Numbered from the stretch's first letter, positions 18,254 to 27,383 are shown. The stretch: DNA of 64,000 nt from Oribacterium sp. oral taxon 102 (GCF_013394775.1 NZ_JABXYT010000001.1:2120001-2184000); one strand, 5' to 3'. A program made the numbers and translations. Notes: generated by a model not told the origin, from the sequence alone.

Positions 18254-21200
18254 CCTTTTCTTCCTCTTCCGAAAGCCTCTTCCAAAGCTCCTCCTCCGAA
18301 ATCTTCCCGATATTTCTGTAACGATACCCCTCCACACGCGGGTCGAAGGCACAGACACTGTGATAGGGGCAGTAACTGCATGCCGTCCTCTCCTTATCCT
18401 CCCGCACCGGACGCACTGCGATTTCTCCCTCCAGTATCCTGCGCGCGTCCCGCCCGATCCGGCGATCCACATAATGCCTGAGGGCTGTGAGACGCTCCGT
18501 GCTCGCTGCGGACTTCTTCCGTTCATCTACGAGCCCGTCCCGAAGCGTCGCCGGAATCACATCGGAATCCTTCGTGAAATCCCGATCCATGTGCCGCACG
18601 ATGTCCAGCTCCGCATTCACGAGACCATCCATCCGAAGCGCCTGAAGACGCTCCCTGAGCAGCTCCTCCTCCCGCTTTCCCTCCTGATAATCCAGCACCG
18701 GACTGTCGATATGGTAGTAGAAGAGCCCCGCCGGGAGCACCTCCCTGCCGGGATTCCGGTACGCAAGATTCTGCAGCATGACATTCATATAGGTCACCAG
18801 CTGGATCTGCAGCCCCTCATAAACCTTCTGCAGAGAGAATGCTGTCCTGCCGGACTTATAGTCGATCACCCTGACATAGAGCCGATCCCCGCTGCGGCAG
18901 CTGTCCACACGGTCGATCCTCCCCCGAAGCTCTATCCCGTCCCGAAGCAGGTCAAAGTCCCGTTCCAGCGCTATCGTCCGGAAATCCCCCCGCCGGAGCT
19001 GCTCCGACAACGCCCAGAGCGTCGTCCTCGTAATCTCTCCGATCTTTCTCAGGATATACCGGTTCCTGCCGGTAGAAAGCAGACGGAGGTCGCGGTTCTC
19101 CTCCGCGGTTTGCAGCACGACCTGCTCGGAAAGCATGTGAAGCTCTGCAGCGGAAAGCTCTCCCAGCCCCCGCTTCTGCCGTTCTGCCTCCCGGAAAGCA
19201 AGCTCTATCGCCCGATGATACAGATTTCCGATATCAAATGCCTGTATTTCATCTGTCTTCCGTTCGGAAAGCCGCAGCCCATAGCGCAGAAAATGCGCAT
19301 AGGCACACTGATTAAACTGCTCTATCCTCGTGATCGAGCCGCGCAGACGCTCCCCATAGACAGCCTCCGCCGCGCTGCGCTCCAGCTTCGACTCCCGGTA
19401 GTGCGTAAAGGCAGCAGAAAGCAGCCCCGCACTCTCCGCTCTGTAGCCATTTCTCCGGAGCAGAAGCAATGTCCTGAGAAGCGTCTCCTCCGTCTCCGAA
19501 GCGGGTTTCTCCGCCCTTCTGTCCTCGAGATAATCCGGAAGCCTGCGTGAGAGCTGACGGAGCAGTTCCCTTCCGGTGTAGAGCTCCATCTGTTTTTTCC
19601 TGACGGACTGCATCCGGATATTCGGGAAGAGCTGTTCGATTTTCTCCATCACCGAGGATCTCCGAAGCCCCTTGCCGCCCCTGCCCTTCGTGGCATAGGA
19701 AAGGAGCAGTCTCTGAGACGGCGCTGCCAGCGCACGGTAAATGTAGAAGCGCTCCAGCAGCGCGTCCTCCGTCCGATCCGGCGCGAGCTCCATCTCCAGC
19801 TCCCGAAAGAGCGCCCTCTCCCGATCCCCGAGTATCCCGGAGGTTCCCGCAGCCTTCGGCAGATTGGCGGCGCTCGCCCCCAGAATCATGAAGACCGACG
19901 GATTGGAAAATCTCGAACGGGTCAGATCTCCGATCATTACCTGATCCACCGTCGTCGGGATGATGTGGAGCTTCTCCTCCCTGAGTCCGCTGTCCAGAAT
20001 GTCGATATACTCCCTCCGGGAAACCGCTGTATCCCCGAGCAGCAGAGCCAGACGCTCCAGCAGCTCCGTAATCCGTGCCATCCCCTGCAGGAGCTCCTCC
20101 GCGAGCTCCTGCTCTCCTGCCTGCCGCTTCTCTTCCGCCGCAGCCTCTACCCGCTCCCGTGCGCCGATCCGCTCGAGCAGCGCCCTGAGCGCCTCGGTGC
20201 GTTCCGCCGCCGTGCTCCCTCGCCCGGATTCCTCCTGCAGCAGGAGCAGCGGGCCTATCAGCTTTTCCTTCAGTAGCGGATACGCCTCCCAGTCCTCCCG
20301 ATATTTCCCGAGCCCCCGCTTCCCGCTCTCCCGGAGGTAATTCTCGAAGAGATCGATTTCATTCTCCTCCTCCTCCGAGCGCAGAGGAAGCGCGCGGAGG
20401 TAGCGAATCACGCTGTCGAAGCTGAAGCTCCTTTCCGGCACCAGCAGCGCGGCACGGATCAGCTCCGCATAGGGAGAGTCCAGCAGGCTCCGGCTGTCAT
20501 CCAGAAAATATGGGATCTCCGCCGCCCCGAAGACCCGAAAGAGCAGATCCCGATACTCCTCCGGTACAGTCAGCAGGATACCGATCTCCGCGTAGCGTTT
20601 CCCCTCTTCCCTTACGGCATGCTCGATCTGCTCTGCCGCATGCTCCAGCTCGCTCCGAATATCGCCCGCCTCCCAGAGCTCGATCGAAGATGCGGGCGGT
20701 GCTTCCTGCTCCGGCTCCCCGTAGCGGTAGATCTGCTCCGCGAGATACTGCAGCTCCGGTGCCGCTGAGAAGCGCGGAAAGACAGGCGAAGCCCCCTGCG
20801 GCTCTCCCGTCTCTGCCTGATAACGGTTCAGGTCGATCGGAGGCGCTACCGGGATTCTCTGCCGCGCCGCGCGAAACGACAGCCGCTGTACGGTCTCTCT
20901 CGTCAGATAGAATAAGTCCTCCGCCCCCCGCTTCTCATAAATCGACGCCGTTTCCTCCGCCCTGAGATCCAGCGCGAAGCAGAGCTCACTCGATTGCAGC
21001 ATCAGCTCCTCGATGATGTCCTGCTGCACCGGTGTGAAGCCGGTGAAGCCGTCGAAAAAAAGCGTACTGTTCCGAAGCTGCTTCGACAGCGGCAGCGCCT
21101 GCAGCAGACGATCCAGCAGCTCCTCCTGCGCAAGGTATCCATGGCTGTCCATATACTCCCGGAAGGCACGATAGAGAAGCGCGAGATCCCGTAGCTTGCT

Positions 21201-21662
21201 CTTCGTCTGCACAGAGCCGCTCCGTTCCGCTGCCATATCGAGCATCTCCGGCAGGATACGGTACTGGTAAAACTCCGAGATCTGCGACTTCAGCTCCCGG
21301 AGAAAGCCCGGACGGTTGAGCTGCTCCCGGTAATAGGACAGCTCCCCGCACACCTTCTCTGCCGTCTCCCGAAGAATCATCACCTTGCCGCTGTCATCGA
21401 TGATCCGCGGGGGCTCCTGATTCAGCTCACGGAACACCCGGTAGGCAAGACGCCGGAAGCTCAGCACGTCGATATTCAGCATTCCCTTCCCCGGATTCTC
21501 CGGATGTCCCGCGACACGGCGCTGCATACTGAGCGTATCCTGCTCCGGCACGAGGAACAGCCACTGTCTTCGAAGATCCCGCGGCGCCTCCCGAAGCGCT
21601 CTGCGAATCATATATTCCGTTTTCCCGCTGCCGCTGATACCGAACAGAAAACGAATCGACAT
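18234..21662 (-). CDS. addB: ATP-dependent helicase/nuclease subunit B (AddB)
   Basis: A 1142-residue partner of AddA. N-terminal Walker A GISGSGKTEYM (about 8-18). The middle is a degenerate helicase fold. The C-terminal RecB-like nuclease has IDYKSGRTAF (about 1000), and the Fe-S cluster cysteines are in place: one in FNQCAYAHF and three in CSYCPYHSVC near the C-terminus (C-x2-C-x5-C), as in other AddB proteins. It precedes and overlaps addA. Upstream lies a GAAC-N4-GTTC palindrome (21704-21715) resembling a LexA/DinR box. GGAGGTACGGT precedes the start. Confidence 0.93.
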   Translation of the reverse strand: MSIRFLFGISGSGKTEYMIRRALREAPRDLRRQWLFLVPEQDTLSMQRRVAGHPENPGKGMLNIDVLSFRRLAYRVFRELNQEPPRIIDDSGKVMILRETAEKVCGELSYYREQLNRPGFLRELKSQISEFYQYRILPEMLDMAAERSGSVQTKSKLRDLALLYRAFREYMDSHGYLAQEELLDRLLQALPLSKQLRNSTLFFDGFTGFTPVQQDIIEELMLQSSELCFALDLRAEETASIYEKRGAEDLFYLTRETVQRLSFRAARQRIPVAPPIDLNRYQAETGEPQGASPVFPRFSAAPELQYLAEQIYRYGEPEQEAPPASSIELWEAGDIRSELEHAAEQIEHAVREEGKRYAEIGILLTVPEEYRDLLFRVFGAAEIPYFLDDSRSLLDSPYAELIRAALLVPERSFSFDSVIRYLRALPLRSEEEENEIDLFENYLRESGKRGLGKYREDWEAYPLLKEKLIGPLLLLQEESGRGSTAAERTEALRALLERIGARERVEAAAEEKRQAGEQELAEELLQGMARITELLERLALLLGDTAVSRREYIDILDSGLREEKLHIIPTTVDQVMIGDLTRSRFSNPSVFMILGASAANLPKAAGTSGILGDRERALFRELEMELAPDRTEDALLERFYIYRALAAPSQRLLLSYATKGRGGKGLRRSSVMEKIEQLFPNIRMQSVRKKQMELYTGRELLRQLSRRLPDYLEDRRAEKPASETEETLLRTLLLLRRNGYRAESAGLLSAAFTHYRESKLERSAAEAVYGERLRGSITRIEQFNQCAYAHFLRYGLRLSERKTDEIQAFDIGNLYHRAIELAFREAERQKRGLGELSAAELHMLSEQVVLQTAEENRDLRLLSTGRNRYILRKIGEITRTTLWALSEQLRRGDFRTIALERDFDLLRDGIELRGRIDRVDSCRSGDRLYVRVIDYKSGRTAFSLQKVYEGLQIQLVTYMNVMLQNLAYRNPGREVLPAGLFYYHIDSPVLDYQEGKREEELLRERLQALRMDGLVNAELDIVRHMDRDFTKDSDVIPATLRDGLVDERKKSAASTERLTALRHYVDRRIGRDARRILEGEIAVRPVREDKERTACSYCPYHSVCAFDPRVEGYRYRNIGKISEEELWKRLSEEEEKDGDDVD

Positions 21663-21703
21663 ACCGTACCTCCGTTTTTTTTGCTTTATAACTCATTTCT
21701 CTT

Positions 21704-21715
21704 GAACTAATGTTC
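21704..21715 (-). promoter_or_regulatory. LexA/DinR-like operator upstream of addBA
   Basis: GAACTAATGTTC fits the core of the Gram-positive SOS box (CGAAC-N4-GTTCG), differing from the full consensus only at the outermost base on each side. It is 42 bases upstream of the addB start, where a repressor could block the promoter. Whether LexA binds is inference from sequence. Confidence 0.5.
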
Positions 21716-21902
21716 TAATTTTATCACACTATCCTATGGAAAGCAAACGGATTTCTCTCTTTTCTTCCTCTTTTGGTATTATCCAAAAAACACAAACTGG
21801 TAATTCTAATATATCCAAAATGGCATTATACTACCGACATCACATCGTGAAGCCTCCCATTCTTCATTTTCATCATGCCGCTTCACAGAAAGAGGAGAAC
21901 TT

Positions 21903-22484
21903 ATGAAACAGCAAAGCAGCTACCGAATCGCCCTTACCGCGCTCTTCGCCGCGCTTTCCTACGCGGTATTTACCTTCCTGCAGATCAAGATTCCGGTCGG
22001 CGCGGATATGACCTCTATCCACCTCGGCAATGCCGTCGTCGTGCTCGCCGCCCTCGTTATCGGCGGACCTCTGGGCGGTCTCGCCGGCGCGCTGGGCATG
22101 AGCATCGGCGATTTCTTCGATCCGGTCTATCTCCCGCTCGTTCCGAAGACCTTTCTCTGCAAGCTCCTGATCGGTCTCATTACCGGCTTCCTCGCGCACA
22201 GAGTCGGCAGGATCGGCCACAGCGACGATCGCAGTCACATTCTCCGCTGGGTCATCCTTTCCGTGAGTCTCGGACTGCTCTTCAACGTCATCGCGGACCC
22301 GATCATCGGCTACTTCTACAAGATTCTGATCCTCGGGAAGCCGGCTGCCGACGTTTCGCTCCGTATCAATTTTCTGGCATCAGGCATCAATGCCGTCGTC
22401 TCCGCGATCGTTTCGACTATCATCTACATGTCGCTGTATCCGGTTCTCCGGAAACAGTCTCTGACTCTGACACCGGAGCGCTGA
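21903..22484 (+). CDS. ECF transporter S component, substrate unknown
   Basis: A 193-residue membrane protein with about six hydrophobic helices and the S-component pattern of energy-coupling-factor importers: RIALTALFAALSYAVF at the start (residues for docking on the EcfT coupling subunit), then HLGNAVVVLAALVIGGPLGGLAGALGMSIGD (about 42-75). Such proteins bind a vitamin or similar micronutrient and share an energising EcfAAT module encoded elsewhere. The substrate cannot be read from the sequence and there is no recognisable riboswitch in the 240-base leader. AGAGGAG lies just before the ATG. Two tandem terminators follow. Confidence 0.82.
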   Translation: MKQQSSYRIALTALFAALSYAVFTFLQIKIPVGADMTSIHLGNAVVVLAALVIGGPLGGLAGALGMSIGDFFDPVYLPLVPKTFLCKLLIGLITGFLAHRVGRIGHSDDRSHILRWVILSVSLGLLFNVIADPIIGYFYKILILGKPAADVSLRINFLASGINAVVSAIVSTIIYMSLYPVLRKQSLTLTPER

Positions 22485-22510
22485 GCTCCCTGCGCCGTTT
22501 CCGGCAAAAG

Positions 22511-22540
22511 AAAAGCTGCGGCAGATCCCGCAGTTTTTCT
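22511..22540 (+). terminator. First terminator after the ECF gene
   Basis: CTGCGG / CCGCAG stem extended by A-T pairs, six-base loop, followed by TTTTTCT. Confidence 0.65.
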
Positions 22541-22552
22541 CTATGCTCCGAC

Positions 22553-22588
22553 AGAGAGAAGCCCATTCATTCACGGCTTCTCTTTTTT
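22553..22588 (+). terminator. Second, tandem terminator after the ECF gene
   Basis: GAGAAGCC / GGCTTCTC stem with an 11-base loop and six Ts, a strong intrinsic terminator. Confidence 0.75.
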
Positions 22589-22640
22589 GTACGGCAAATC
22601 TTGTCCGCTGTCTCTTTCCTTACACTCTGGCAAGCTGCCG

Positions 22641-22683
22641 TTGCGATGCGCCAGCTTAATGCTTATAATAAAATTTTAAGCTG
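22641..22683 (+). promoter_or_regulatory. Promoter and bracketing inverted repeat of the second XRE gene
   Basis: TTGCGA (22641-22646), 17 bases, TATAAT (22664-22669). The -10 box lies inside a perfect 8-bp inverted repeat, CAGCTTAA (22652-22659) and TTAAGCTG (22676-22683), a good candidate operator. A further palindrome TTTGCTTGCAAA lies at 22707-22718. The leader to the start codon is about 160 bases. Confidence 0.55.
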
Positions 22684-22839
22684 CAATAATAATCAAAGTT
22701 ACAGAATTTGCTTGCAAAATTTCCATATCTGCTGCAAAAAAATCTGCAATCTTCCGAAAACTATGCGATAATACTACTATCCGAAGAAGGAATATGAAAC
22801 GAATATGCCGTTTGAGGCAGAATGAGATGGAGGAAACCT

Positions 22840-23283
22840 ATGGAAGCACAGAATAAGAGGAAAAGCTGGGATCCGGTAAAGCTGGGCAAGAATGTCCGAA
22901 AGTTCAGAAAACACAGGCACTTGCGGCAGGAGGATCTCGCGGAAGCGATCGGCGCGAATGTAAATACCATTTCCCGCATTGAGCATGGCGGCTCACAGTG
23001 CAGTCTGGAAACACTGCTGCTGATTTCCTCCGCACTGCATGTATCTCCGGACATGCTGCTGGAGGGTAATTTCGACGCAGGTCTCCGGCACTTCGAGCAT
23101 TATCTGCATACGGTAAGCACGGAAATCATGGATTTCTTCGACAGAACGCAGACGCTGCTGTTCCGGCAGCTCCGTCGGGAGCATCAGATAGAGGAGCAGA
23201 GCTACCGCTATCAGAAGGAGCGTCTCGCCGCCGAACGTTCCAGAAGCTATCTGGACAATCTGGAGCGGAAGGAGCAGGAATAA
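22840..23283 (+). CDS. XRE-family transcriptional regulator
   Basis: About 147 residues. HTH domain LGKNVRKFRKHRHLRQEDLAEAIGANVNTISRIEHG then CSLETLLLISSALHVSPDMLLEGNF. The C-terminal half is a charged, probably coiled-coil helix rich in Arg, Glu and Gln. ATG 22840 follows GGAGGAAACCT; an in-frame ATG at 22822 lacks a good site. It is a paralogue of the regulator at 14214. The inverted repeat around its own -10 box suggests autoregulation (inference). Confidence 0.82.
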   Translation: MEAQNKRKSWDPVKLGKNVRKFRKHRHLRQEDLAEAIGANVNTISRIEHGGSQCSLETLLLISSALHVSPDMLLEGNFDAGLRHFEHYLHTVSTEIMDFFDRTQTLLFRQLRREHQIEEQSYRYQKERLAAERSRSYLDNLERKEQE

Positions 23284-23364
23284 GGGAAGCCTGCCTCCTG
23301 TGCGGAGAGGATAAAACAAAACGATAAACAGGCAGAGAAAGATTCTCACTGAAGGGAAAGACAG

Positions 23365-23408
23365 GGATGCGGTAAAACAATTTGATGTTTTACCGCATCC
23401 TTTGTTGT
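23365..23408 (+). terminator. Intrinsic terminator of the second XRE gene
   Basis: Perfect 14-bp stem (GGATGCGGTAAAAC / GTTTTACCGCATCC), 8-base loop, followed by TTTGTTGT. Confidence 0.85.
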
Positions 23409-23538
23409 ATTTATTCCCAGTGAGCGAACTGTCTACAGGAGTATGGAGAAGCTCGGGTTAAGCCACAGATCTAAACAGATGCCTCATGGCATCACGAAGG
23501 AGAACAAAAACGCACTTTCCGGCGAGGGGCTTCTCCGT

Positions 23539-24225
23539 TTATCGTATCATCTCCACCGTGTCCGGCAGAATGTCCGGGTTCTGCACCGGATTGCCGCGGA
23601 GCACGAGCTTCTTCAGATTGGGAAGTCCGGCGAGCGGCGTCAGATCCGTGATATAATTATCGGAGATGTCCAGCTCCGCGAGCTCCGGCATATTTCGGAC
23701 GAAGTCCAGACTGTCCAGCTTTGTGCCTGATACGTTGAGACTTTTCAGCCCCGGGAAATGCGACAGGAACTCTTCCGCATAGACGCCGAAGGGCTGCGGT
23801 CTCTCGTCCGGTCTGTCCAGATTTTCGATCTCGATCCCACTGAGATCCAGCCGCTCCAGCACCGGATTGTCCTTGATATGGCTCATAGAAAGCTGTACAT
23901 AGCTGGAGAACGCATCGTCCGGCTTTATCACAAACTCCTTCACTGTCGGAACGGAGAAGACATCCGCGTAGTCGGCTCCGTCCATGAGCGAGCCATAGGA
24001 GAAGGTCAGCTTCTCCAGTGCCGGAAGCGCAGCGAGCACCGCTCCCAGATCCCCTTTCTTCGCGCTGTGATAGCTGCGGATATACAATTCTCTCAGCTCC
24101 TGCATGCCCCGAAGCGGCTCCAGCGAGTAGCTTAAGCACGTCTCATAGATCTGCAGCCGCCGAATCGACGGCATCCCGGCGATCGCATCGAGGTGCCAGC
24201 ATTCGATCTCCACCTCCTCCAGCAA
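23539..24225 (-). CDS. Leucine-rich-repeat protein, 3' part of a frameshifted gene
   Basis: A 228-residue stretch of tandem leucine-rich repeats (pattern L-xx-L-x-L, for example MPELAELDISDNYITDLTPLAGLPNLKKLVLRGNP). It begins inside a repeat and has no convincing start or ribosome site. Upstream the same frame continues through GIWNFDIQLPALQEL to 24276. Removing one G from the GGGGG run (24271-24275 on the plus strand as CCCCC) joins it to the upstream part and gives a single protein of about 660 residues. It is the C-terminal half of the protein starting at 25525. Confidence 0.7.
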   Translation of the reverse strand: MLEEVEIECWHLDAIAGMPSIRRLQIYETCLSYSLEPLRGMQELRELYIRSYHSAKKGDLGAVLAALPALEKLTFSYGSLMDGADYADVFSVPTVKEFVIKPDDAFSSYVQLSMSHIKDNPVLERLDLSGIEIENLDRPDERPQPFGVYAEEFLSHFPGLKSLNVSGTKLDSLDFVRNMPELAELDISDNYITDLTPLAGLPNLKKLVLRGNPVQNPDILPDTVEMIR

Positions 24226-24256
24226 AGAAAGCTCCTGCAGCGCCGGAAGCTGGATA

Positions 24257-25525
24257 TCAAAGTTCCAGATCCCCCGAGATTTTCAGCTTCTTCAGAGAGC
24301 GCAGCGTGCTGAGCGCGGAAACATCCTTCAAATCATAGCAGCTCTTCATTCGAAGCTCCTGCAGTGACAAGGCGTCCCGAAGCCCCTCCAGATCGAGGAG
24401 CGGGCTGCCATCGATGTCCAGCACACGAAGCTTGGGCATATTCCGAACGAAGCTCAGATCCTTCAGCGCGTCCACATTCTCTGTTTGAAGCTGCTCGAGC
24501 TGCGGAAGCCCCATCAGCACCGTGATATTCTCCAGCTTCGCGCCGTACGACGAGAGGTACAGACTCTTGAGCTTCGAAAGCGTGGACAATGCTGAAAGAT
24601 CAAACTCCGTATCTGTACCGAAAGAAAGCCAGAGCGTGCCCAGATTCTGCATCCCGCTCAGAAAATGAAGATCCTTCCCGCAGTTCTCCCCCAGCGAAAG
24701 CGACAGCATCCGAAGCCCCGTAAAGGCAGAAAGCCTCTCCAAATCTTCTCTATCGGAAAAATAGATTGCCCCGAGATTATAGATCTGAGAGGGATCGGCA
24801 AAGATCTCCGATAATTCCGATATCAGAAATCCATAACCACCCTGAAAATAATGAAGCTCCGCAAGATTTTTGAGATCCCGGATATCTCTATCCGAATAAG
24901 CCTCCGACCACTGAACCTCCCGCGCTGCATGGATGTCAAGCGCCTGCAAAGCGGCGAATATCTGCATATCCTCCAGCTCTATCGCCTTCGTCCCGCCTGT
25001 CTCGATCTGTTCGGGATTCACCGGAGCCCCCGCATCATCGATCTGCTCCGCCCAGATGAAAATCCAGTGGTTCTCCGTATCGTCCCACTGCCCCTCGCTG
25101 TCCTCCCGCTCGATCCGGAGATACCGCACCCGCTCAAGCTGCTCGGCAGTAAGCGCCGTGTAGGACTGCCCAAATGCCTGCGTCAGAAATTCCCGCACCG
25201 CCGGATCCTGCGGCGCGGTACGGTAGCTCGCCTTCGCTGTCTCCGCCGTATGGCGCCACAGACCTCCTGCCGCTATCATAAGGAGCGCAATAAGAACAAT
25301 CGTAATGCTTACCGCCAGCGTCAAAAGCGGAGAGGTCTTTTCCTCTTTTTTCTCCCCGCCGATGTTGAGCTGGTCGATATATATGGTCTGGTTCACATCC
25401 GGCTTTTCCTCATCCAGATACACCATCGTACCGCAGAAAGGGCACTTCACAAACCCCTGTCCCTGTTCCTCCTTCACATCCAGCTGTCCGTGGCAGCTGG
25501 GACATTCCATCCTTACGAGCTTCAT
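24257..25525 (-). CDS. Zinc-ribbon, membrane-anchored leucine-rich-repeat protein (5' part, frameshifted)
   Basis: A 422-residue reading frame. The N-terminal zinc ribbon has CPSCHGQLD and CPFCGTMVYL (about 8-30). A single transmembrane helix LTLAVSITIVLIALLMIAAGGLW (about 66-90) comes next. A linker follows (90-200), then leucine-rich repeats with regularly spaced L-xx-L. Topology is probably a cytosolic zinc ribbon with repeats outside, a layout suited to sensing or adhesion. The frame ends prematurely at 24257 after a 5-G run; the repeats continue in the next frame (23539-24225). ATG 25525 has AAAGGA 7 bases upstream, better than ATG 25546. Confidence 0.72.
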   Translation of the reverse strand: MKLVRMECPSCHGQLDVKEEQGQGFVKCPFCGTMVYLDEEKPDVNQTIYIDQLNIGGEKKEEKTSPLLTLAVSITIVLIALLMIAAGGLWRHTAETAKASYRTAPQDPAVREFLTQAFGQSYTALTAEQLERVRYLRIEREDSEGQWDDTENHWIFIWAEQIDDAGAPVNPEQIETGGTKAIELEDMQIFAALQALDIHAAREVQWSEAYSDRDIRDLKNLAELHYFQGGYGFLISELSEIFADPSQIYNLGAIYFSDREDLERLSAFTGLRMLSLSLGENCGKDLHFLSGMQNLGTLWLSFGTDTEFDLSALSTLSKLKSLYLSSYGAKLENITVLMGLPQLEQLQTENVDALKDLSFVRNMPKLRVLDIDGSPLLDLEGLRDALSLQELRMKSCYDLKDVSALSTLRSLKKLKISGDLEL

Positions 25526-25699
25526 GCTCTTGTCCTTTCCGTGCAATTCCGGTTCTCTATCGCTGTTGTATTTTTCTGTATACTATGTTTTTGCACATGG
25601 GAATTCTGTCTTATAGAATACAAAAATTTTATTCATTCTGCAAGGGAACGGGCTGTGAAGTTCCTGCCAAGCTGCCGGAAAATCCCGCCAAAACATCAG

Positions 25700-25742
25700 A
25701 AAAGCACGGATTTTCGCTATCTCGCTGAAAACCCGCGCTTTT
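25700..25742 (-). terminator. Terminator downstream of tRNA-Pro
   Basis: Long imperfect hairpin (GAAAACCCGCGCTTTT against AAAAGCACGGATTTTC) immediately 3' of the tRNA on the minus strand; the T-rich arm is followed by a weak T tail. Confidence 0.55.
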
Positions 25743-25750
25743 TCGCGTCA

Positions 25751-25824
25751 TCGGAATGACAGGACTTGAACCTGCGGCCTCTTGACCCCCAGTCAAGCGC
25801 GCTACCACCTGCGCTACATCCCGA
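25751..25824 (-). tRNA. tRNA-Pro (anticodon GGG)
   Basis: A 74-base cloverleaf on the minus strand. Acceptor stem TCGGGAT / ATTCCGA contains one G-U pair. The D stem is GCGC / GCGC. The anticodon stem CTTGA / TCAAG encloses loop CTGGGGG, giving anticodon GGG. The T arm is GCAGG-TTCAAGT-CCTGT. CCA is not encoded. It reads CCC and CCU proline codons. Confidence 0.93.
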
Positions 25825-25969
25825 AGCACCTAAGAATCATACCCCGAAGCGAAAAAAAAAGCAAGCGCTTTCTGCATACGGCGCTCTTCTTGAATCCTCC
25901 GTGATGCAATGCGTAATTGTGTTGCCTTCAAAATTCTCGCTTGGCATTTGCCTGCGGCTGTGTTTCCGC

Positions 25970-27334
25970 TCAGACCATCTCCTCCGGATGGAAGACCTCG
26001 TCGAAGCGTTCTGCCGTGAGATAGCCGAGAGAGAGGCATGCCTCCCGCAACGAAATCTCCTCCTGATACGCCTTCTTCGCCGTCCTTGCCGCGTTCTCGT
26101 AGCCGATATAGGGCGAAAGCGCGGTAACCAGCATCAGGGAGCGGCGGAGATTTTCCTCCATTTTCCGCCGGTTCGGGCGGATCCCCCGCATACAATTCCG
26201 GTCGAAGGAGCGGATCGAATCCGTGAGCAGCCGAAGTGACTGGAGGAAATCGTAGATCAGCACCGGCATGAAGACATTGAGCTGGAAGTTTCCCTGCGAG
26301 GCGGCGAAGCCGATTGCCGCATCGTTGCCCATCACCTGCACTGCTACCATCGTCACGCTCTCGCACTGGGTCGGGTTCACCTTGCCCGGCATGATGGAGC
26401 TGCCCGGCTCGTTTTCCGGCAGAAAGAGCTCTCCGAGCCCGCAGCGCGGCCCGCTGCCGAGCCAGCGCACATCGTTTGCGAGCTTCATGAGATCCGCCGC
26501 CAGCGCCTTCATTGCTCCATGGGCGAACACCAGCGCATCCTTGCTGCTCAGCGCCTGAAACTTGTTCTCCGCCGTCACGAACCTCGTGCCGGTCAGCACA
26601 GACACCGCCTCCGCGGCGAGGCGGCCGAAGTCCTTCGGAGCGTTAAGTCCTGTTCCGACCGCGGTGCCGCCGAGCGCCAGCTCCCGAAGATACGGAAGCG
26701 CAGCGCGGAGCATCTCTCTGTCCTTCTCCAGCATTCCCCGCCAGCCGCTGATCTCCTGCGAAAAGGAGATCGGAACTGCATCCTGCAGATGGGTGCGTCC
26801 GCTCTTCACGATGCCCGTGTTCTCCTCCTCCAGCCGGTGACAGGTCTCGATCAGCCCGCCGATCGCCGGGAGCAGCTGCCGTTCGATCCCAAGCACCGCC
26901 GCGATATGCATCGCCGTCGGGAAGGTGTCATTGGAGCTCTGGGACATATTGACGTGGTCGTTCGGATGGAGAAGCTTCTCCCCGGCGAGTGCATTGCCGC
27001 GGTTCGCGATGACCTCATTCAGATTCATATTGGATTGCGTGCCGCTGCCGGTCTGCCAGACCGCGAGCGGGAAATTCCCGTCGAGCCTGCCCGCCAGAAT
27101 CTCCTCGCAGACCGTCTCGATCCATCCGGCACGCCTGTCATCCAGACTGCCCAGACTGCGGTTCGCCTGTGCCGCCGCCTTTTTCAGGATTGCGAAGGCA
27201 GAGATCATCTCCTCCGGAATCTTCTCTGTCCCGATCCGGAAGTTCTCGAGACTTCGCTCCGTCTGCGCGCCCCAGCAGCGATCCGCGGGCACCCGGATTT
27301 CCCCCATCGAGTCCCGTTCGATTCTGTAGTCCAT
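25970..27334 (-). CDS. fumC: Fumarate hydratase class II
   Basis: A 454-residue iron-independent fumarase that interconverts fumarate and malate. Family signatures are WGAQTERSLENF (about 18-30), TGSGTQSNMNLNEV (about 95), SSNDTFPTAMH (about 138), GRTHLQDAVP (about 185) and the superfamily signature GSSIMPGKVNPTQCES (about 315). I chose ATG 27334 (MDYRIERDSMG) because AGGAGG lies 5 bases upstream and homologues begin there; the open frame upstream overlaps the HicB-like gene. In an anaerobe it would serve a partial, branched TCA route. Confidence 0.94.
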   Translation of the reverse strand: MDYRIERDSMGEIRVPADRCWGAQTERSLENFRIGTEKIPEEMISAFAILKKAAAQANRSLGSLDDRRAGWIETVCEEILAGRLDGNFPLAVWQTGSGTQSNMNLNEVIANRGNALAGEKLLHPNDHVNMSQSSNDTFPTAMHIAAVLGIERQLLPAIGGLIETCHRLEEENTGIVKSGRTHLQDAVPISFSQEISGWRGMLEKDREMLRAALPYLRELALGGTAVGTGLNAPKDFGRLAAEAVSVLTGTRFVTAENKFQALSSKDALVFAHGAMKALAADLMKLANDVRWLGSGPRCGLGELFLPENEPGSSIMPGKVNPTQCESVTMVAVQVMGNDAAIGFAASQGNFQLNVFMPVLIYDFLQSLRLLTDSIRSFDRNCMRGIRPNRRKMEENLRRSLMLVTALSPYIGYENAARTAKKAYQEEISLREACLSLGYLTAERFDEVFHPEEMV

Positions 27335-27383
27335 ACGCTCCTCCTCTGTCTCCCCGGTATCGCTCACGGTTTCCCCTGTCCTC

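Noticed and set aside
15077..18481. A 1134-codon open frame on the plus strand opposite addA
   Set aside because: It lies wholly across addA and addB, which have full family motifs; composition is a low-complexity mirror of the GC-rich coding strand, with no ribosome site or domains.
18254..18526. An N-terminal extension of AddA by about 90 residues
   Set aside because: It lies inside addB, is Arg-rich and out of family; the start at 18247-18253 fits AddA homologues and overlaps the addB stop.
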